A stretch of DNA of 64,000 bases, taken from Stomorhina lunata. Lineage: Eukaryota > Arthropoda > Insecta > Diptera > Rhiniidae. Shown one piece after another: positions 1 through 10,489 of the stretch (position 1 is its first letter; the number at the start of each line of letters is the position of its first letter). Location: the NCBI GenBank assembly GCA_933228675.1, contig OW121743.1:66968696-67032695 (forward strand). Reading direction: 5' to 3'. Below the pieces are notes generated by a model. That model did no database searches, was not told where the DNA came from, and saw only the letters and a program-made list of their open reading frames with translations. The translations under genes were made by a program, and so were the position numbers.

Positions 1-1
1 C

Positions 2-440
2 GTATTCTATATTTGGTGGGACCAACTCGACGAAGTGTATTATGAGTTGTTAAAAGCGACTGAAACAATCACAGGCGATTGTTATCGAACGCAATTAATG
101 CCTTTGAACTGAACATTAGAGACATGATAAAATGATTTTACAGCATGACAATGCTCGACCCCATGTTAAGCGGTTAAGACATACTTGGAAACATTAAAAT
201 AGGAAGTTCTAAACCACTCGCCGTACTCTCCAGACGTTGCCACCTCGGACCACCACTTCTTTCGATCAATGACTCAAGTCATTTCTGACCAGCACTTCCT
301 GGCCTTATGAATAATTAAAAAATTCGATCGATTTGTGGATCGATTAAAACGATGATCAGTTTTTTTAACGTGGTATTCGGGCGCTGCCCGAATGATGGTA
401 TAATGTAGTGGCCAGCAATGGACAATATCTTAAATCATAA
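2..440 (+). pseudogene. mariner (Tc1/mariner) transposase, C-terminal fragment, decayed
   Basis: Translation in shifting plus-strand frames gives the catalytic C-terminal half of a mariner transposase, the DDE enzyme that cuts and pastes the element. Seen in order: IWWDQLDEVYYELLKATET at about 13-70, ILQHDNARPHV with the second catalytic Asp at 147-149, HSPYSPDVATSDHHFF with the third Asp at 248-250, and the tail GIRALPE then VVASNGQYLKS ending in TAA at 438-440. The spacing between the two Asp codons is about 34 residues, as in the DD34D mariner family. The fragment is broken by in-frame stops (after MPLN and at the codon after ALPE) and at least one frameshift. The N-terminal DNA-binding half and first Asp lie beyond the window. 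The A-rich stretch near 480-490 could be the remains of the 3' terminal repeat. It is clearly non-functional. Confidence 0.88.
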
Positions 441-2003
441 ACGTATAATCAGTTTCTTACTATTAAGCCTTGCACTTCGAAAAAAAACATCGTAGGTATT
501 GATCAAGTCTATTGAAGTGGTAAAGGAATATAGAGTTAAGAGTCTCTGCGGAGAGTTAGAAAAATGTTAAAACTCTTAGCCGAGAAATTAAAGAAATTAA
601 AATAATTAATTTATTTAGTTAACTCAGAACAAAAATCTCAACAAATTCAGCGAGCAAATTGTGTGAAAAATAGAAAAATGTAATAAAACAAAGTCATTAA
701 GTTTATGATTTGGAGCTTTGTTATTTGCACCTTTTTGAGTGGTTGCTAAGCTAATACAATGGTGGTGATCAAGGGTGAAAATCTTTCATCAAGTGCTTGG
801 AAACTCGGTTGATTATCTAAAACTATTCTGCTTCAGACAATCGAGTCCTTATGCAACGCGACGTCATTGCTCGAACGATCTTAGAGCCTAGGCAGAGTTA
901 CCAAAATCTAATCTAGTTCCGACAATCGAGTTCGAACAGCTATAGTTTCACTTAAAGCGGCGTCGTTTCTTAACTGATTCGAATCTTTGTAACAACATAA
1001 CATTTAAAATTATTCAATTTCAAAAAGTCATCATGAGGTTTTCCGGTAAATTATAATGGGTTTCTTCGTCCTCTCTGTAAACAGCCACATCCGCTTGACT
1101 ATAAATTTGGAAGATCGGATTCGTTAATTCGACGAACAATCAAACGGAACATGGTTTTCGAAACATAGATGTTAGCACGCGAAGGTTCTAAATTCTTTGG
1201 AAGGTCGTCTAATAGGGGCTTTACAAATTTCAATCATTTGGCGAATTACCAGAAGCCCCAAGAATCAGTAAGAGAAATGACGGTGTTTATGAGGAACTTT
1301 CTAGACTCATATTACTTTGGCATACAAGGCGTTCACCGCTACACGTAGCGAACCAGTAACAGGGGTCTTGTTGTTAAGACAAATTCTAAATGGCTTGAGT
1401 AGACCTTTTTTTGGCCAAAAGGAAATTTTTACATATTAAGGATGATAACACTAAGGATCTTAACTCAGATTAGAAACAATTAAGCGACTATTTGTGGCCT
1501 TTCTACTACTGAATGTTAAATTACACAAACATTTGCTATTTTCTTATACCTAACAAATATTTCTGCGAACATTTCTATTAATACAAAGGTTTTTTATTTA
1601 GAGGACAAAGCCATATTTCGAAAATCCGAGACCTTTTGAAAAACGCTTTGCTTGACATTTTAAAACTATCTATAAATTACATCATACAGTTTTTTTTTTA
1701 ATGCAAATATTTCTCAGGTCCTTCACAGTAGCTTAAACCCTTTAAAACAAAAGCTCTTTTCAATAAATGACATTCATATTCTTTTTCATTTCAGTCTTAA
1801 ACACACAAAAAAACAAATCGACCTAAATTCTAATGCATTAAAACAATTCCGTTTCTTTTTACGGCTAAAGCTTTTTATGGAAATAATGTAGGGTAATGTA
1901 GGTTCGTACTTGACCGTGAATAATTTCCTTTTCTACTTTTCTTCTTCCTTTTTGTTTTGTTTTTCTGCTTCTTAAGTTTCGTTTTCTTATATTATATTTT
2001 AAC
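441..2003. other. Unannotated AT-rich DNA
   Basis: No convincing gene. Base composition is more balanced at about 700-1400 than elsewhere, but both strands are full of stops and nothing matched a family I recognise. A splice-acceptor-like pyrimidine run ending in TTTCAG sits at 1781-1794 without an open frame behind it. Confidence 0.5.
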
Positions 2004-2176
2004 GTGTTTTTGTTACGTTTTGTTTTGGGTTTTTTCTTGTTTCTTTGCCCTTTTTTTTGTCAAGCTTTAGTGGTTTCTCTGCAAGAAGAGCTTCCTGCAC
2101 TTGTATCTTTTTGTCGCGCCCTTTTTGTTTATTTTTGTTGTTGGCTTTTTTTTCACAATTCTCTTCTGGTGAACTC

Positions 2177-2251
2177 ACTTACTCACACGCACACATACAC
2201 ACTCTTTCGTTCTTCAGTGAGTTCTTATTTTTTAAGAGTGTGTGAGTAAGT
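2177..2251. repeat. 12-bp inverted repeat around a CA-rich microsatellite
   Basis: ACTTACTCACAC at 2177-2188 is exactly reverse-complemented by GTGTGAGTAAGT at 2240-2251, with a 51-nt loop starting in a short CA-rich run. It sits at the end of a T-rich tract (1990-2250) that produces short open frames by composition alone. Confidence 0.6.
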
Positions 2252-2625
2252 ACTTTTTATTGTTATTGTAAATTTCATGTGATTTTTTTCAACAACAATG
2301 AAAGCAACAAAAAATGAAAGAAAAGTATCTTAACGAGCGTCTGTCTATCTTTTAACATGAGTAAAAAGTATCTTTACGATTTGCACATATTTCACTTACC
2401 TTTCGTAGGGGGTTTGAGCTATCAGCTTTCGGTATTAAAAGTACGCACGGAATATTTAACTTTATTTATGCTGATATTACTTGTTTTTTTAATTTTGTTG
2501 GGCATTTCCAAAACAAAAATCATTGGTCCCACTTCCGTTTCCCAATTCCGGTGAATTATAATTTATCGGAATATTATGATACGTAAAAAAATAAAAAAAA
2601 ATTGCCAAATTTAATTTCGATATAA
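2252..2625. other. AT-rich spacer
   Basis: A 65-codon open frame at 2357-2554 has no recognisable domain and atypical composition for a gene. I see nothing else here. Confidence 0.4.
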
Positions 2626-3389
2626 ACAAGTAAGAAAGTGCTATAGTCGGTCAAGCCCGACCATACGATACCCTTAACCACTAAGGCCAAAGTTGTTATT
2701 TTCCTATATGAAGACAAATAATTGCTAAATTTTGCCATCATACAAACATTTTCTCAAAACTTATATATTTAAGCTGTAAGTCCAAATGACGGAGACTTAT
2801 ATAAGAGCTAGGGTCAAATGTGGACCGATTATCTCGAAATTTGGCAAATTGATTACAGTCGTTACAAAAATTATGTTTGCAAAAAATAAACTTAAAATTC
2901 TCATTATCTTCAGATTTAAGAGCGTTTTAGTGATTTTTGTCTCATATAGTGCGTTTTGGCACATAAGTTTGTATGGGAGCTATGGTCAAATGTGTACCGA
3001 TTTCAACGAAATTTGGTACAGTTATTTAAGTTTACATAAGCAGTATTTTTTTTTTAAATTTCATGACAAAATATTGATATTTGTGGCCAATATATCAATT
3101 CCGGGAAGTGAGACCTCTGGGAGGTACCAAAAATAATGGACCGATTATGACGAAATTCAATAGCCATGGTCCCACTATCAAAAAAAATATTTGTGCCAAA
3201 TTTCATCAAATTATCTTTAGAATTGCGACCTGTACTTTGATTACATGGTTTACATGGGGGTCCAGCCAGTCGTCCAGACGGACTGACATTGCTAAATCGA
3301 CTTTGAGAGTGATTCTAAGCCTATTGGTATACTTAAAGGTGGGTCTAAGAAAAATATTTCTATGCGTTACATGCATCAGCACAAACTTA

Positions 3390-4506
3390 TGCATTGAACA
3401 CATAGACAACAGCAGGCTACGGGCTACAACCTGTCAAAATTAGAATACAAATAGAAATAAATTTTTTAGAGTCGACACAGCTACACGACTACCGATCACC
3501 GTTGTAGCTGTAGCCAAAATTAAACTATTTTCTATTTTTGTTGGCGACAATAATAGATTTAGTGCTGTCAACACCATATAATATTGAAATAAACGAGCGA
3601 TTTAAACCACTTGACTTTATTTATCATAAATACAATGGAGAGAATTTATGTAAACAATTTACATACTTATCAAATATTTATATATTTAATGCATATAATA
3701 ATATCTAATAAAATATTATGTAACAATTTATATTTATATATCTCTAACTCAATATAAGTAAAATTTTAAAAAGTTATTTTTCAAACTGTCTAACCCACAC
3801 GCTACGTGCGCTAGAGCTACGTAGTTCATGTTATATTAAAGCCCAGTATGTTCTTTATAAAATTCATTATATAAAAGAGCATACTTATATCTATATTGTT
3901 TAAAGTCGGTTGCAGAAATAAGTTTATAGTATATTATAGCTCTTAATCCATTATAACGAATATTATATAGAATATGTAAGAATATAAAAGATATTTTCTG
4001 TAGCTTTTGTTTGATACCAAAAAAGTTAATACCGGATATAAACTTCTAAAGTTATACCGTATTATGTTTGAAATTTAAAAAGCGCATAACTCTTAAACTA
4101 TAAGAGATCACACCAAAATCTTTCTATAATTTTTTCTAAAGTTATACCGTATTGTTCTTGAAATTTAAAAAGCGCATAACTCTTAAACTATAAGAGATCA
4201 CACCAAAATCTTTCTATAATTTTTTTTTGATACAGACTATCAGGTACAGAAAAACCGATGATTTCGGAGATTAATTAATAAAATGAATTTATGTCGTTTT
4301 TATTAAAATTGAAATTGTTATTTTGTCCATCTTATAAACGCGACATTGGCACCACTCATAAACAGATGTTTCGAAATGTAGCTGCCGTCTTAAATGTATC
4401 TGCCGTCCCAAAATAATTAAGTAGCTGACTACGAGGCGACGATTGCAGCCAACGACTTTTGTAGTCGGTGTTCGTGTAGCCTGCTGCTGTCTATGTGTTT
4501 AATGCA
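3390..4506. mobile_element. 1.1-kb non-autonomous TIR transposon nested in El-A, TTA duplication
   Basis: Terminal inverted repeats of 31 bp with two mismatches bound this insert: the left starts TGCATTGAACACATAGACA at 3390 and the right ends as its complement at 4506. TTA flanks both sides (3387-3389 and 4507-4509), while the two other El-A copies read straight through this point with a single TTA. A 3-bp TTA duplication is typical of the PIF/Harbinger superfamily, but the TIR does not start with the usual GG, so assignment is tentative. The interior has no transposase frame, only AT-rich sequence and a 90-bp tandem duplication. Confidence 0.75.
4046..4225. repeat. 90-bp direct tandem duplication
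   Basis: Two almost identical 90-bp copies, 4046-4135 and 4136-4225, differ at only a few bases (for example ATTATG versus ATTGTT). They lie inside the TIR element and imply a recent local duplication. Confidence 0.85.
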
Positions 4507-4546
4507 TTATAATACCCTTTCCACCTATGGTGGTGAAGGGTATAAT

Positions 4547-5033
4547 GAATGGTTCGAATTTTTTTGGAACCTCCCTTTTGTTATTAATATTTTTGTTATT
4601 TATTTGAATACTTGTTTTCACAATTTTGTGTTTTGTTTGTAACAAAAATGGTTTATATTTAGAATTGTTGTCGTCATCAAAATTTTCTTATCGTTGTTCA
4701 ATATTTTTTTACACAATTCTTCCGTTTCTCAATTTAAAAATAGTACTTAATTAAAATTTTACCTGTTACAATTTTTAGTAATAGGTATTTTTATTTAAGT
4801 GTTCTTTCAGTAAAATATTTGTACATACATAGGAAATTTTTTCTAAAAAAAATTCAAGGAAATTTGATAAAAAATTATTTAATAAAACATTTTTTTGAAT
4901 ATTGTTTAAATAAAAATAAAATTTTTCCATAAAAATTTTTGCTGGAAATATTTAGTTTGAAGGTTTTTCTATATGACTATTTTCTGAAATGAAAGTATTT
5001 CTGAAGTATTTATCTCTCGCTCAATTAATTAAA
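4547..5033. other. AT-rich spacer
   Basis: No gene or recognised repeat. Short runs of A and T around 4840-4940 resemble decayed F2-type units. Confidence 0.4.
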
Positions 5034-5100
5034 ACAAGTCAAAATTAAGTATAGTCTGACAAGCCCGTACCTATGATACCTCCTAAACCACTAAGATAAA
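5034..5100 (+). repeat. Decayed El-A left end
   Basis: ACAAGT followed by TATAGTCTGACAAGCCCG and GATACCTCCTAAACCACTAA aligns with the left end of El-A at 2626-2690 with several substitutions and small gaps. Confidence 0.6.
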
Positions 5101-5604
5101 AAGACCGATAGCACTAGTCAACGAAATTCATATTTTAGTCCATACCACCAGAAGCCGATGAATTTTTTTAATTTTCGTAAATACCACGATCATTAATAAA
5201 ATTCGTAAATTTGAGTATTAAAGTCATTCAGTTGGAATTTGGACGATAACAGAGTTGGTTGTTCCCGCTTTGTTAAAGAAACGACAAAAACAAAATAGGC
5301 AAAAACAAATCAAAATCCAATTTATAGCAACAAAATACATGGTTCGAGAGAACAAAGAACATTATTGCCACGACGATATTATTTTTGTAAACATTGGGAA
5401 TATTTTTGTAAATATTGGGAATATTTTTCAAATCAGAAATAAATTTTAATATTAAACAATTTTAGATTTTTGTAGTTTTTAGATACAGTGTTTTTTTCGA
5501 TCCAAAAATTTTTTTATAGAAAAATTTTTAATAAATATATTTTTCTTTGCAAAATTGTTGGATAAAAATTATATTTTATGGAAAAGTTTTCGACATGTTT
5601 TAAA

Positions 5605-5922
5605 ATAAACAAGGTACAAGGAAGATGAAAACTGAAAATTGCTTGTATTGTGTTCAATCAATGATCTACGCCTTTACTTATGGTTTATGAACATAATTCT
5701 TAAAGGCTTTGTTTGTAAAATAAGTAATAATGCGAGGTTTTCGATCTGCCTAAATTGGGGATAATCCTCCTGACGAAATGGGCTAACCAACCATCGAAAC
5801 GCTTCGAGGAATTTTGGTTTCTCAGCAAACATTTTTTTTAATCAATAAATTGGTCTGTTACATTAATAAATAAATGTAACAGATTTGAGATCAAATGCGA
5901 ATACTTTTCTTTCAAAAAAATT
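5605..5922. mobile_element. Fold-back element FB, one arm plus loop
   Basis: This matches the loop and right arm of the intact palindromic element at 40844-41431: loop with GAAGATGAAAACTGAAAA, arm with TGCGAGGTTTTCGATCTG, CAACCATCGAAACGC and a TGTTACATT...AATGTAACA hairpin. It is more diverged than the copies at 36-41 kb and lies between two stretches of F2 array. Confidence 0.75.
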
Positions 5923-6326
5923 TTCTATAGAAAATTTTTTGATACAAAATTTTCTTAGAAAAATTTTTGATAAAAAAATTTTTGATAGAAAAATTTGTGA
6001 TAAAAAATTTTCTATAGAATAATTTTTGATAAAAAATTGCATAAAAAAAATGTTCTATAGAAAAATTTTTGTAAGAAAATTTTCAATAGAAAAATTTTTG
6101 ATAAAAAATTTTCTATAGAAAAATTTTTGATAAAAAAATTTTCTGTTGAAAAATTTTTGTTAAAAAAAGAAAGAAAATTTTTGATAAAAAAATTTCTTAT
6201 AGAAAAATTTGTGATAAAAAATTTTCTATGGAAAAATTTTTGATAAAAAAATTTGCATAAAAATAATGTTCTATAGAAAAATTTTTGTAAAAAGATTTTC
6301 TATAGAAAAATTTTTGATAAACTAAC
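5923..6326 (-). repeat. F2 tandem array, unit about 30 bp
   Basis: Imperfect repeats of ATAGAAAAATTTTTGATAAA followed by AAATTTTCT, with indels and one shortened unit near 6165. The palindromic core TTTTCTATAGAAAA recurs in most units. Confidence 0.85.
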
Positions 6327-6600
6327 CTAACTGATCTTCAAAATATCTTCACTACCTATATCCGATCGAAAATGGAATACAATTCTCATGTATGGGCGGT
6401 GCTTCAAAATGCAGTTTTTAGTTTCTCGACCGCGTTCAAGAAAGTCCGAAAGTGCTCATCGGTGACAGCAGAGTATCCAACTCTATTGATTCACTAAAGC
6501 ACCGTCGCAATGTGGCTTGTGTCACACTGTTCTATCGGTACTACTTCGGATTGTGTTCTAACGAAGTCAGGGGTCTCGTCCGCTAAACGCGCACCACAAA
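6327..6600 (+). pseudogene. LINE reverse transcriptase C-terminal fragment, frameshifted
   Basis: The sequence is homologous at nucleotide level to the longer LINE remnant at 14125-14390 and encodes its thumb and C-terminal domain: YIRSKMEYNSHVW, then after a one-base loss LDRVQ-like and SLKHRRNVACVTLFYRYYFG segments. A missing C in TGGGCGGTGC relative to TGGGCCGGTGC breaks the frame, and an in-frame TAA occurs near 6586. Both ends are truncated. Belongs to a non-LTR retrotransposon of the jockey-like type; exact clade not determined. Confidence 0.8.
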
Positions 6601-7804
6601 ATCTATCCAATTTTATTTAATCACAGTTTTATTAAATTAAAATTTACCAAGTATCGTCTCAAATTATGCCAAAAACATATGGTTTTTACGAAATTACGCC
6701 GAAATGGTACAAGATAACGACCTCACCTTTTTTGTGTTTTATTGTCTTATTTATTTGCTTTGATGATGGAGAAAACTCTTAATTTGTAATATTTGTTGAA
6801 CAAAATTTTTAAAAAATTAAAAAAAGGAATTAAAAAGTTTAACTGTAGTGTATTGCACTAAGGTCCTAATTTATTACAATTATTTACTTTTGTAATAATT
6901 GGTTTCTGATAAAACCAAACCTTTCCTCGATGTGTTTCTATGGTTGGTTAGACCATCTCTTTTGGAGAATTATCCCTAATTCTAGACAGAGCGAAAACCA
7001 CACGGGGGACAGAATAAATAAAAATTATTGTGTCCAACAATTATCAACATAAAGCGAAGATTATCATCTGAACAGAGACACACAAAGATTTTTCAGTTTT
7101 ATCTTTTCTTTTGTTGTTGCTTTTTTGCCGACTAAGACAAAAGTGCTATTTTAAATTTTAAAACTTGGCACAGGTGCAGCCGTTTATTTTTTAAAAAGGT
7201 TTATCAAAAATTTTGGAACATCAAACATTTAATTAAAAAGTTTTACTGTGGTGTATTGCACTAAGATCTCAATTTATTACAAATTTTTATTAAAAAAAAC
7301 TATTTATTTTTTTTTGATAAAACCAAAAAATGTTGACTTTTGAAACCGACCTGAGAAAAATTTACCATTTTTCAATATGAAAAAAACAAGATAAAGTCAG
7401 TTATTTCTTATCAAGATAAAGTTTTGTAAACGCTTAAGTTATCGGGGTACCTTGGTGTTCACTTAAGGTTTTAAACGTCAGGATATAAAAATACTTTAAT
7501 TATATTTAAAATTAAGGGTTCACTATTTTTTTTTGCACCAAAATGTTTAATTATTCCTAAGAACGCACTTTTCTGGTAGTATTTGAAAATTTTGTTACTC
7601 TTATATCCGCTTAAAATATATCCACAAAATTCTTATGTTCGTTTTGGAAAAATAAACCATAAATTTTCACTCTCTTAAATTATATTTATTTGTCGTTTGA
7701 ACTTATCACGTTTTCAAGTCGCGTGCGTGTTTAAAAATACTCACATATAAATAAATAAATAAATAAACCAAAATAACGTAACTAAATATAAATAAATAAA
7801 ATTA
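6601..7804. other. Non-coding stretch with a 100-bp dispersed duplication and an FB scrap
   Basis: About 100 bp at 6828-6930 (AAAAAGTTTAACTGTAGTGT, then ATTGCACTAAGG) recurs at 7230-7325 with substitutions. Between them, 6905-7005 matches an internal piece of the FB arm (CCTCGATGTGTTTCTATGG, then GACCATCTCTT and GACAGAGCGAAAACC). An AAAT microsatellite lies at 7748-7768. No gene found. Confidence 0.55.
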
Positions 7805-8289
7805 AAGGAGAAAAAAATTTAAGTGAAAATTTTGAATTTTAAATAAAAATTTTATTTCAAGAAAAAATTTCTCTATAAAAATATTTTAAGTAAAAATTGT
7901 TCTATAAAAAATTTCAGTGAAAATTTTTTCTAAGAAAAATTTAAGTGAACATTTTTCTAGAACAAATTTCAATTGAAAATGTTTCTTTAAAAAATTGTAA
8001 ATTTTTCTATAAAAAATTTTAGACGAAAATTTTTCTTTAAAAATATTTTAACCGAAAATGTTTCTTCAAAAATATTTTAATCGATAATTTTTTTTATAAA
8101 AAAAATTTTACGAAAAATTTTAACCGAAAATATTAAAAAAAAATTTTAACCGAAAATTTTTCTTTAAAAAAAAAATTTAACCGAAAAGTTCTCTTCAAAA
8201 ATATTAATAATAATACAACCGGAAATTTTTTTATAAAAAAATTTTAAACGAAAATTTTTCAACAAAAGAATTTTAATTTTTTAAAAATT
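7805..8289. repeat. Degenerate tandem array, unit about 27-31 bp
   Basis: Irregular repeats of GAAAATTTTTCTTTAAAAAT followed by ATTTTAACC. Divergence between units is high, so this looks older than the neighbouring array. Confidence 0.75.
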
Positions 8290-8905
8290 AAATTTTTCAA
8301 AAATAGACTATTTATAGTAAATATTTTAAAAATTGATTATTTATAGGATATTTTTCCAAAATTGACAATTTTTTTGGAAATTTTTCGAAGATTGACAATT
8401 TATAGCAAAATTGACTTTTAATAGGAAATTTTTCGAAAATTGACTATTAATAGGAAATTTTTCGAAAATTGACTATTAATAGGAAATTTTTCGAAAATTG
8501 ACTATTAATAGGAAATTTTTCGAAAATTGACTATTTATAGAAAATTTTTCAAAAATTGACTATTAATAGGAAATTTTTCGAAAATTGACTATTAATAGGA
8601 AGTTTTTCGAAAATTGACTATTAATAGGAAATTTTTCGAAAATTGACTATTATTAGGAAATTTTTCAAAAATTGACTATTAATAGGAAATTTTTTCGAAA
8701 ATTGACTATTAATAGGAAATTTTTCGAAAATTGACTATTAATAGGAAATTTTTCAAAAATTGGCTATTAATAGGAAATTTTTCGAAAATTGACTATTAAT
8801 AGGAAATTTTTCGAAAATTGACTATTAATAGGAAATTTTTCGAAAATTGACTATTTATAAAAAATGTTTTGAAAATTGACTATTTATAAGAAATTTTGTG
8901 CAAAG
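8290..8905. repeat. F1 tandem array, 29-bp unit
   Basis: About 20 units built from GAAAATTGACTATTAATAGG plus AAATTTTTC, many identical. The unit aligns base for base with the 29-bp unit at 59655-62575 (ACTTTTTATAGGAAATTTTT), so both belong to one family. Confidence 0.9.
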
Positions 8906-9049
8906 TGTAAATATCAGGGAAACCACTTAAATAGTTTCAAATATTGACCTATAAAGATACTGTAACCCAATTTAGTTCAAAGATTTTAACAACAATATCA
9001 ATTAACGTAACCAGTTTTTTCGATTTCGGTCCGCATTTTGATTTATATT

Positions 9050-9440
9050 TTCTATTTATACAAAATATTTTAAAAATTGACTATTTAAAGAAAATTTTTA
9101 AAAAAATTTTCTTTTTTTAGGAAATTTTTCGAAAATTGACTATTTTCAGGAAATTTTTCAAAGATTGGCTATTAATAGAAAATATTTTGAAAATTGACTA
9201 TTTATAGGAAATTTTTCGAAAATTCACTATTTTTGGGAAATTTTTCGAAAAATTTACAATTTATAGGAAATTTTTGGAAAATTGACTATTAATAGGATAT
9301 TTTGCGAAAATTTGCTATTTATAGAAAATATTTTGAAAATTGACTATTTATAGGAAATTTTTAAAAAATTGACAATTTATAGGAAATTGTTGGAAAATTT
9401 TATATTAATAGGAAATTTTTCGAAAAATGACTTATAATAT
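9050..9440. repeat. F1 tandem array, 29-bp unit, continued and more diverged
   Basis: The same unit resumes after about 145 bp of unrelated sequence (8906-9049). Units here vary more (ATTTATAGG, ATTTTTGGG), as expected for the edge of an array. Confidence 0.85.
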
Positions 9441-9465
9441 GAGAAAAAAATAAAAATTTAATAAA

Positions 9466-9503
9466 ACTAATCCTTTTTCTTTTTTATTTCTTTGCAGGTA
9501 AAT
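9466..9503 (+). promoter_or_regulatory. Candidate recursive splice site (juxtaposed 3' and 5' splice sites)
   Basis: A branch-point-like CTAAT (9466-9470) is followed by a long pyrimidine tract interrupted by single A bases, then TTTGCAG ending at 9497 and immediately GTAAAT at 9498-9503. This matches the layout of fly recursive splice sites, where a zero-length exon regenerates a donor directly after an acceptor inside a long intron. No open frame follows, which argues against an ordinary exon. If real, the window is intronic to a plus-strand gene. Confidence 0.45.
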
Positions 9504-10489
9504 TCAAATAAATGAAAAATTTGTAATATAAAAAAAAAATTTTGAAAATATTCCTTAAATAAAAAAAATTTTCGAACCTAGGAAAAAGTGCAAAAATTAC
9601 TCAAATTTTTGAAATTAAATCTATTAAATACTTACTTAAGGGCATTTAAAAAAAATAACAACTAAAGCTAAAAATTGTATCTCACCTCAACAAGATTTGG
9701 ATTAAGCTAAAAGTTTGAATTGTTTCCTTTGGGTGGATGCCAACGAACAAAACGACAAAAAAAAAATTCAATACAAATTTCAATAGAATTGAAACGACAA
9801 CAAAATTTCAAGTAAATGATTCTTTCTTTCTTTCTTTGTTCATTGTGTCTGGGGTCGTTTATTCCTGAATAAAAGCTAAAAGATACGAAAAAAAAACAAC
9901 CACCAACTTTTTCTGAAACAAAAGCAACAACCACATCATCATCTAACAACTGAAACAAGCAACATAACAATAAGAATAACAAGTACCGTGTCATCACTTA
10001 ACAAAATTCAAAATCGCAATTTAATTTTCAAAACATAAATTTTTTAGATAATAAATTTTTTCTTGAAAAATTCTCATCAAATTTTTAGTTGCGTAAAAAA
10101 GAAATAAATCAGTCGCCGTCTTTTGGATAGACAGACAAATAGACAATAAATTGTGAAACATCTTGTGCTGAAAGTTTAAAGAAATCGAAAAAATTCGTCT
10201 TGTCAAACAAAAAAAAAAAAAAGTTTTTCTATTTAATTGGATTTTGTGTGTCCATGAAATGTGTTCCATGATTAAATCATCATCAACAGTTTCGTCTTTA
10301 GTGGTTTTATAAATTGATATAATTAGAAGGTAAATCACTCACTAATTGATTTCAATTTAAGGATATTTTTATGAAAACTTTAAAATTTAGACAATAATAA
10401 GACAATATTAGTGGGAATATTGATTTAAATAGTTAGAATATTACCCCCTAATTCATAAACGAATTGTAAAGTTATCAAATGCTAATTGA
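9504..10489. other. Non-coding stretch
   Basis: Minus-strand open frames at 9707-9997 and 10021-10338 are low-complexity and match nothing I recognise. I see no other structure. Confidence 0.4.

Larger units (their letters stand above)
2626..4546 (+). mobile_element. Dispersed repeat El-A, copy 1 (split by an insertion)
   Basis: The left end reads ACAAGTAAGAAAGTGCTATA followed by a small GTCGG...CCGAC dyad and GATACCCTT. The right end is a hairpin, ATACCCTTTCCACC paired with GGTGGTGAAGGGTAT. The same ends and interior recur in opposite orientation at 13721-14958 and 15147-15735, and as fragments at about 5034-5100, 25408-25431 and 58510-58755. Interior marks shared by all good copies include a GTCCAGCC-like segment near 3260 and a CCAAATTT-rich segment. 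No open frame belongs to it, so it is a non-autonomous repeat. I cannot assign the superfamily from the ends. Copy 1 is interrupted at 3390-4506. Confidence 0.8.
5137..6326 (-). mobile_element. Composite element E2, minus-strand copy carrying a fold-back insert
   Basis: The segment 5137-5450 is the conserved E2 tail in reverse orientation. It matches 23150-23450 and 39090-39431, sharing CATACCACCAGAAGCC near 5140, a TTCAGTTGGAATTT segment and a TACATGGTTCGAGAGAACAA segment. After it come decayed F2 units (5500-5600), a fold-back arm (5605-5922) and a clean F2 array (5923-6326), all in the orientation expected for the minus strand. The E2 head is missing: a LINE fragment begins where the array stops. 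The 64-codon open frame at 5255-5449 is an accident of the tail. Confidence 0.7.

Noticed and set aside
1030..1400. Possible coding exon on the minus strand
   Set aside because: A short stretch looked vaguely like an immunoglobulin-type strand, but stops and frame changes follow at once and no splice sites frame it.
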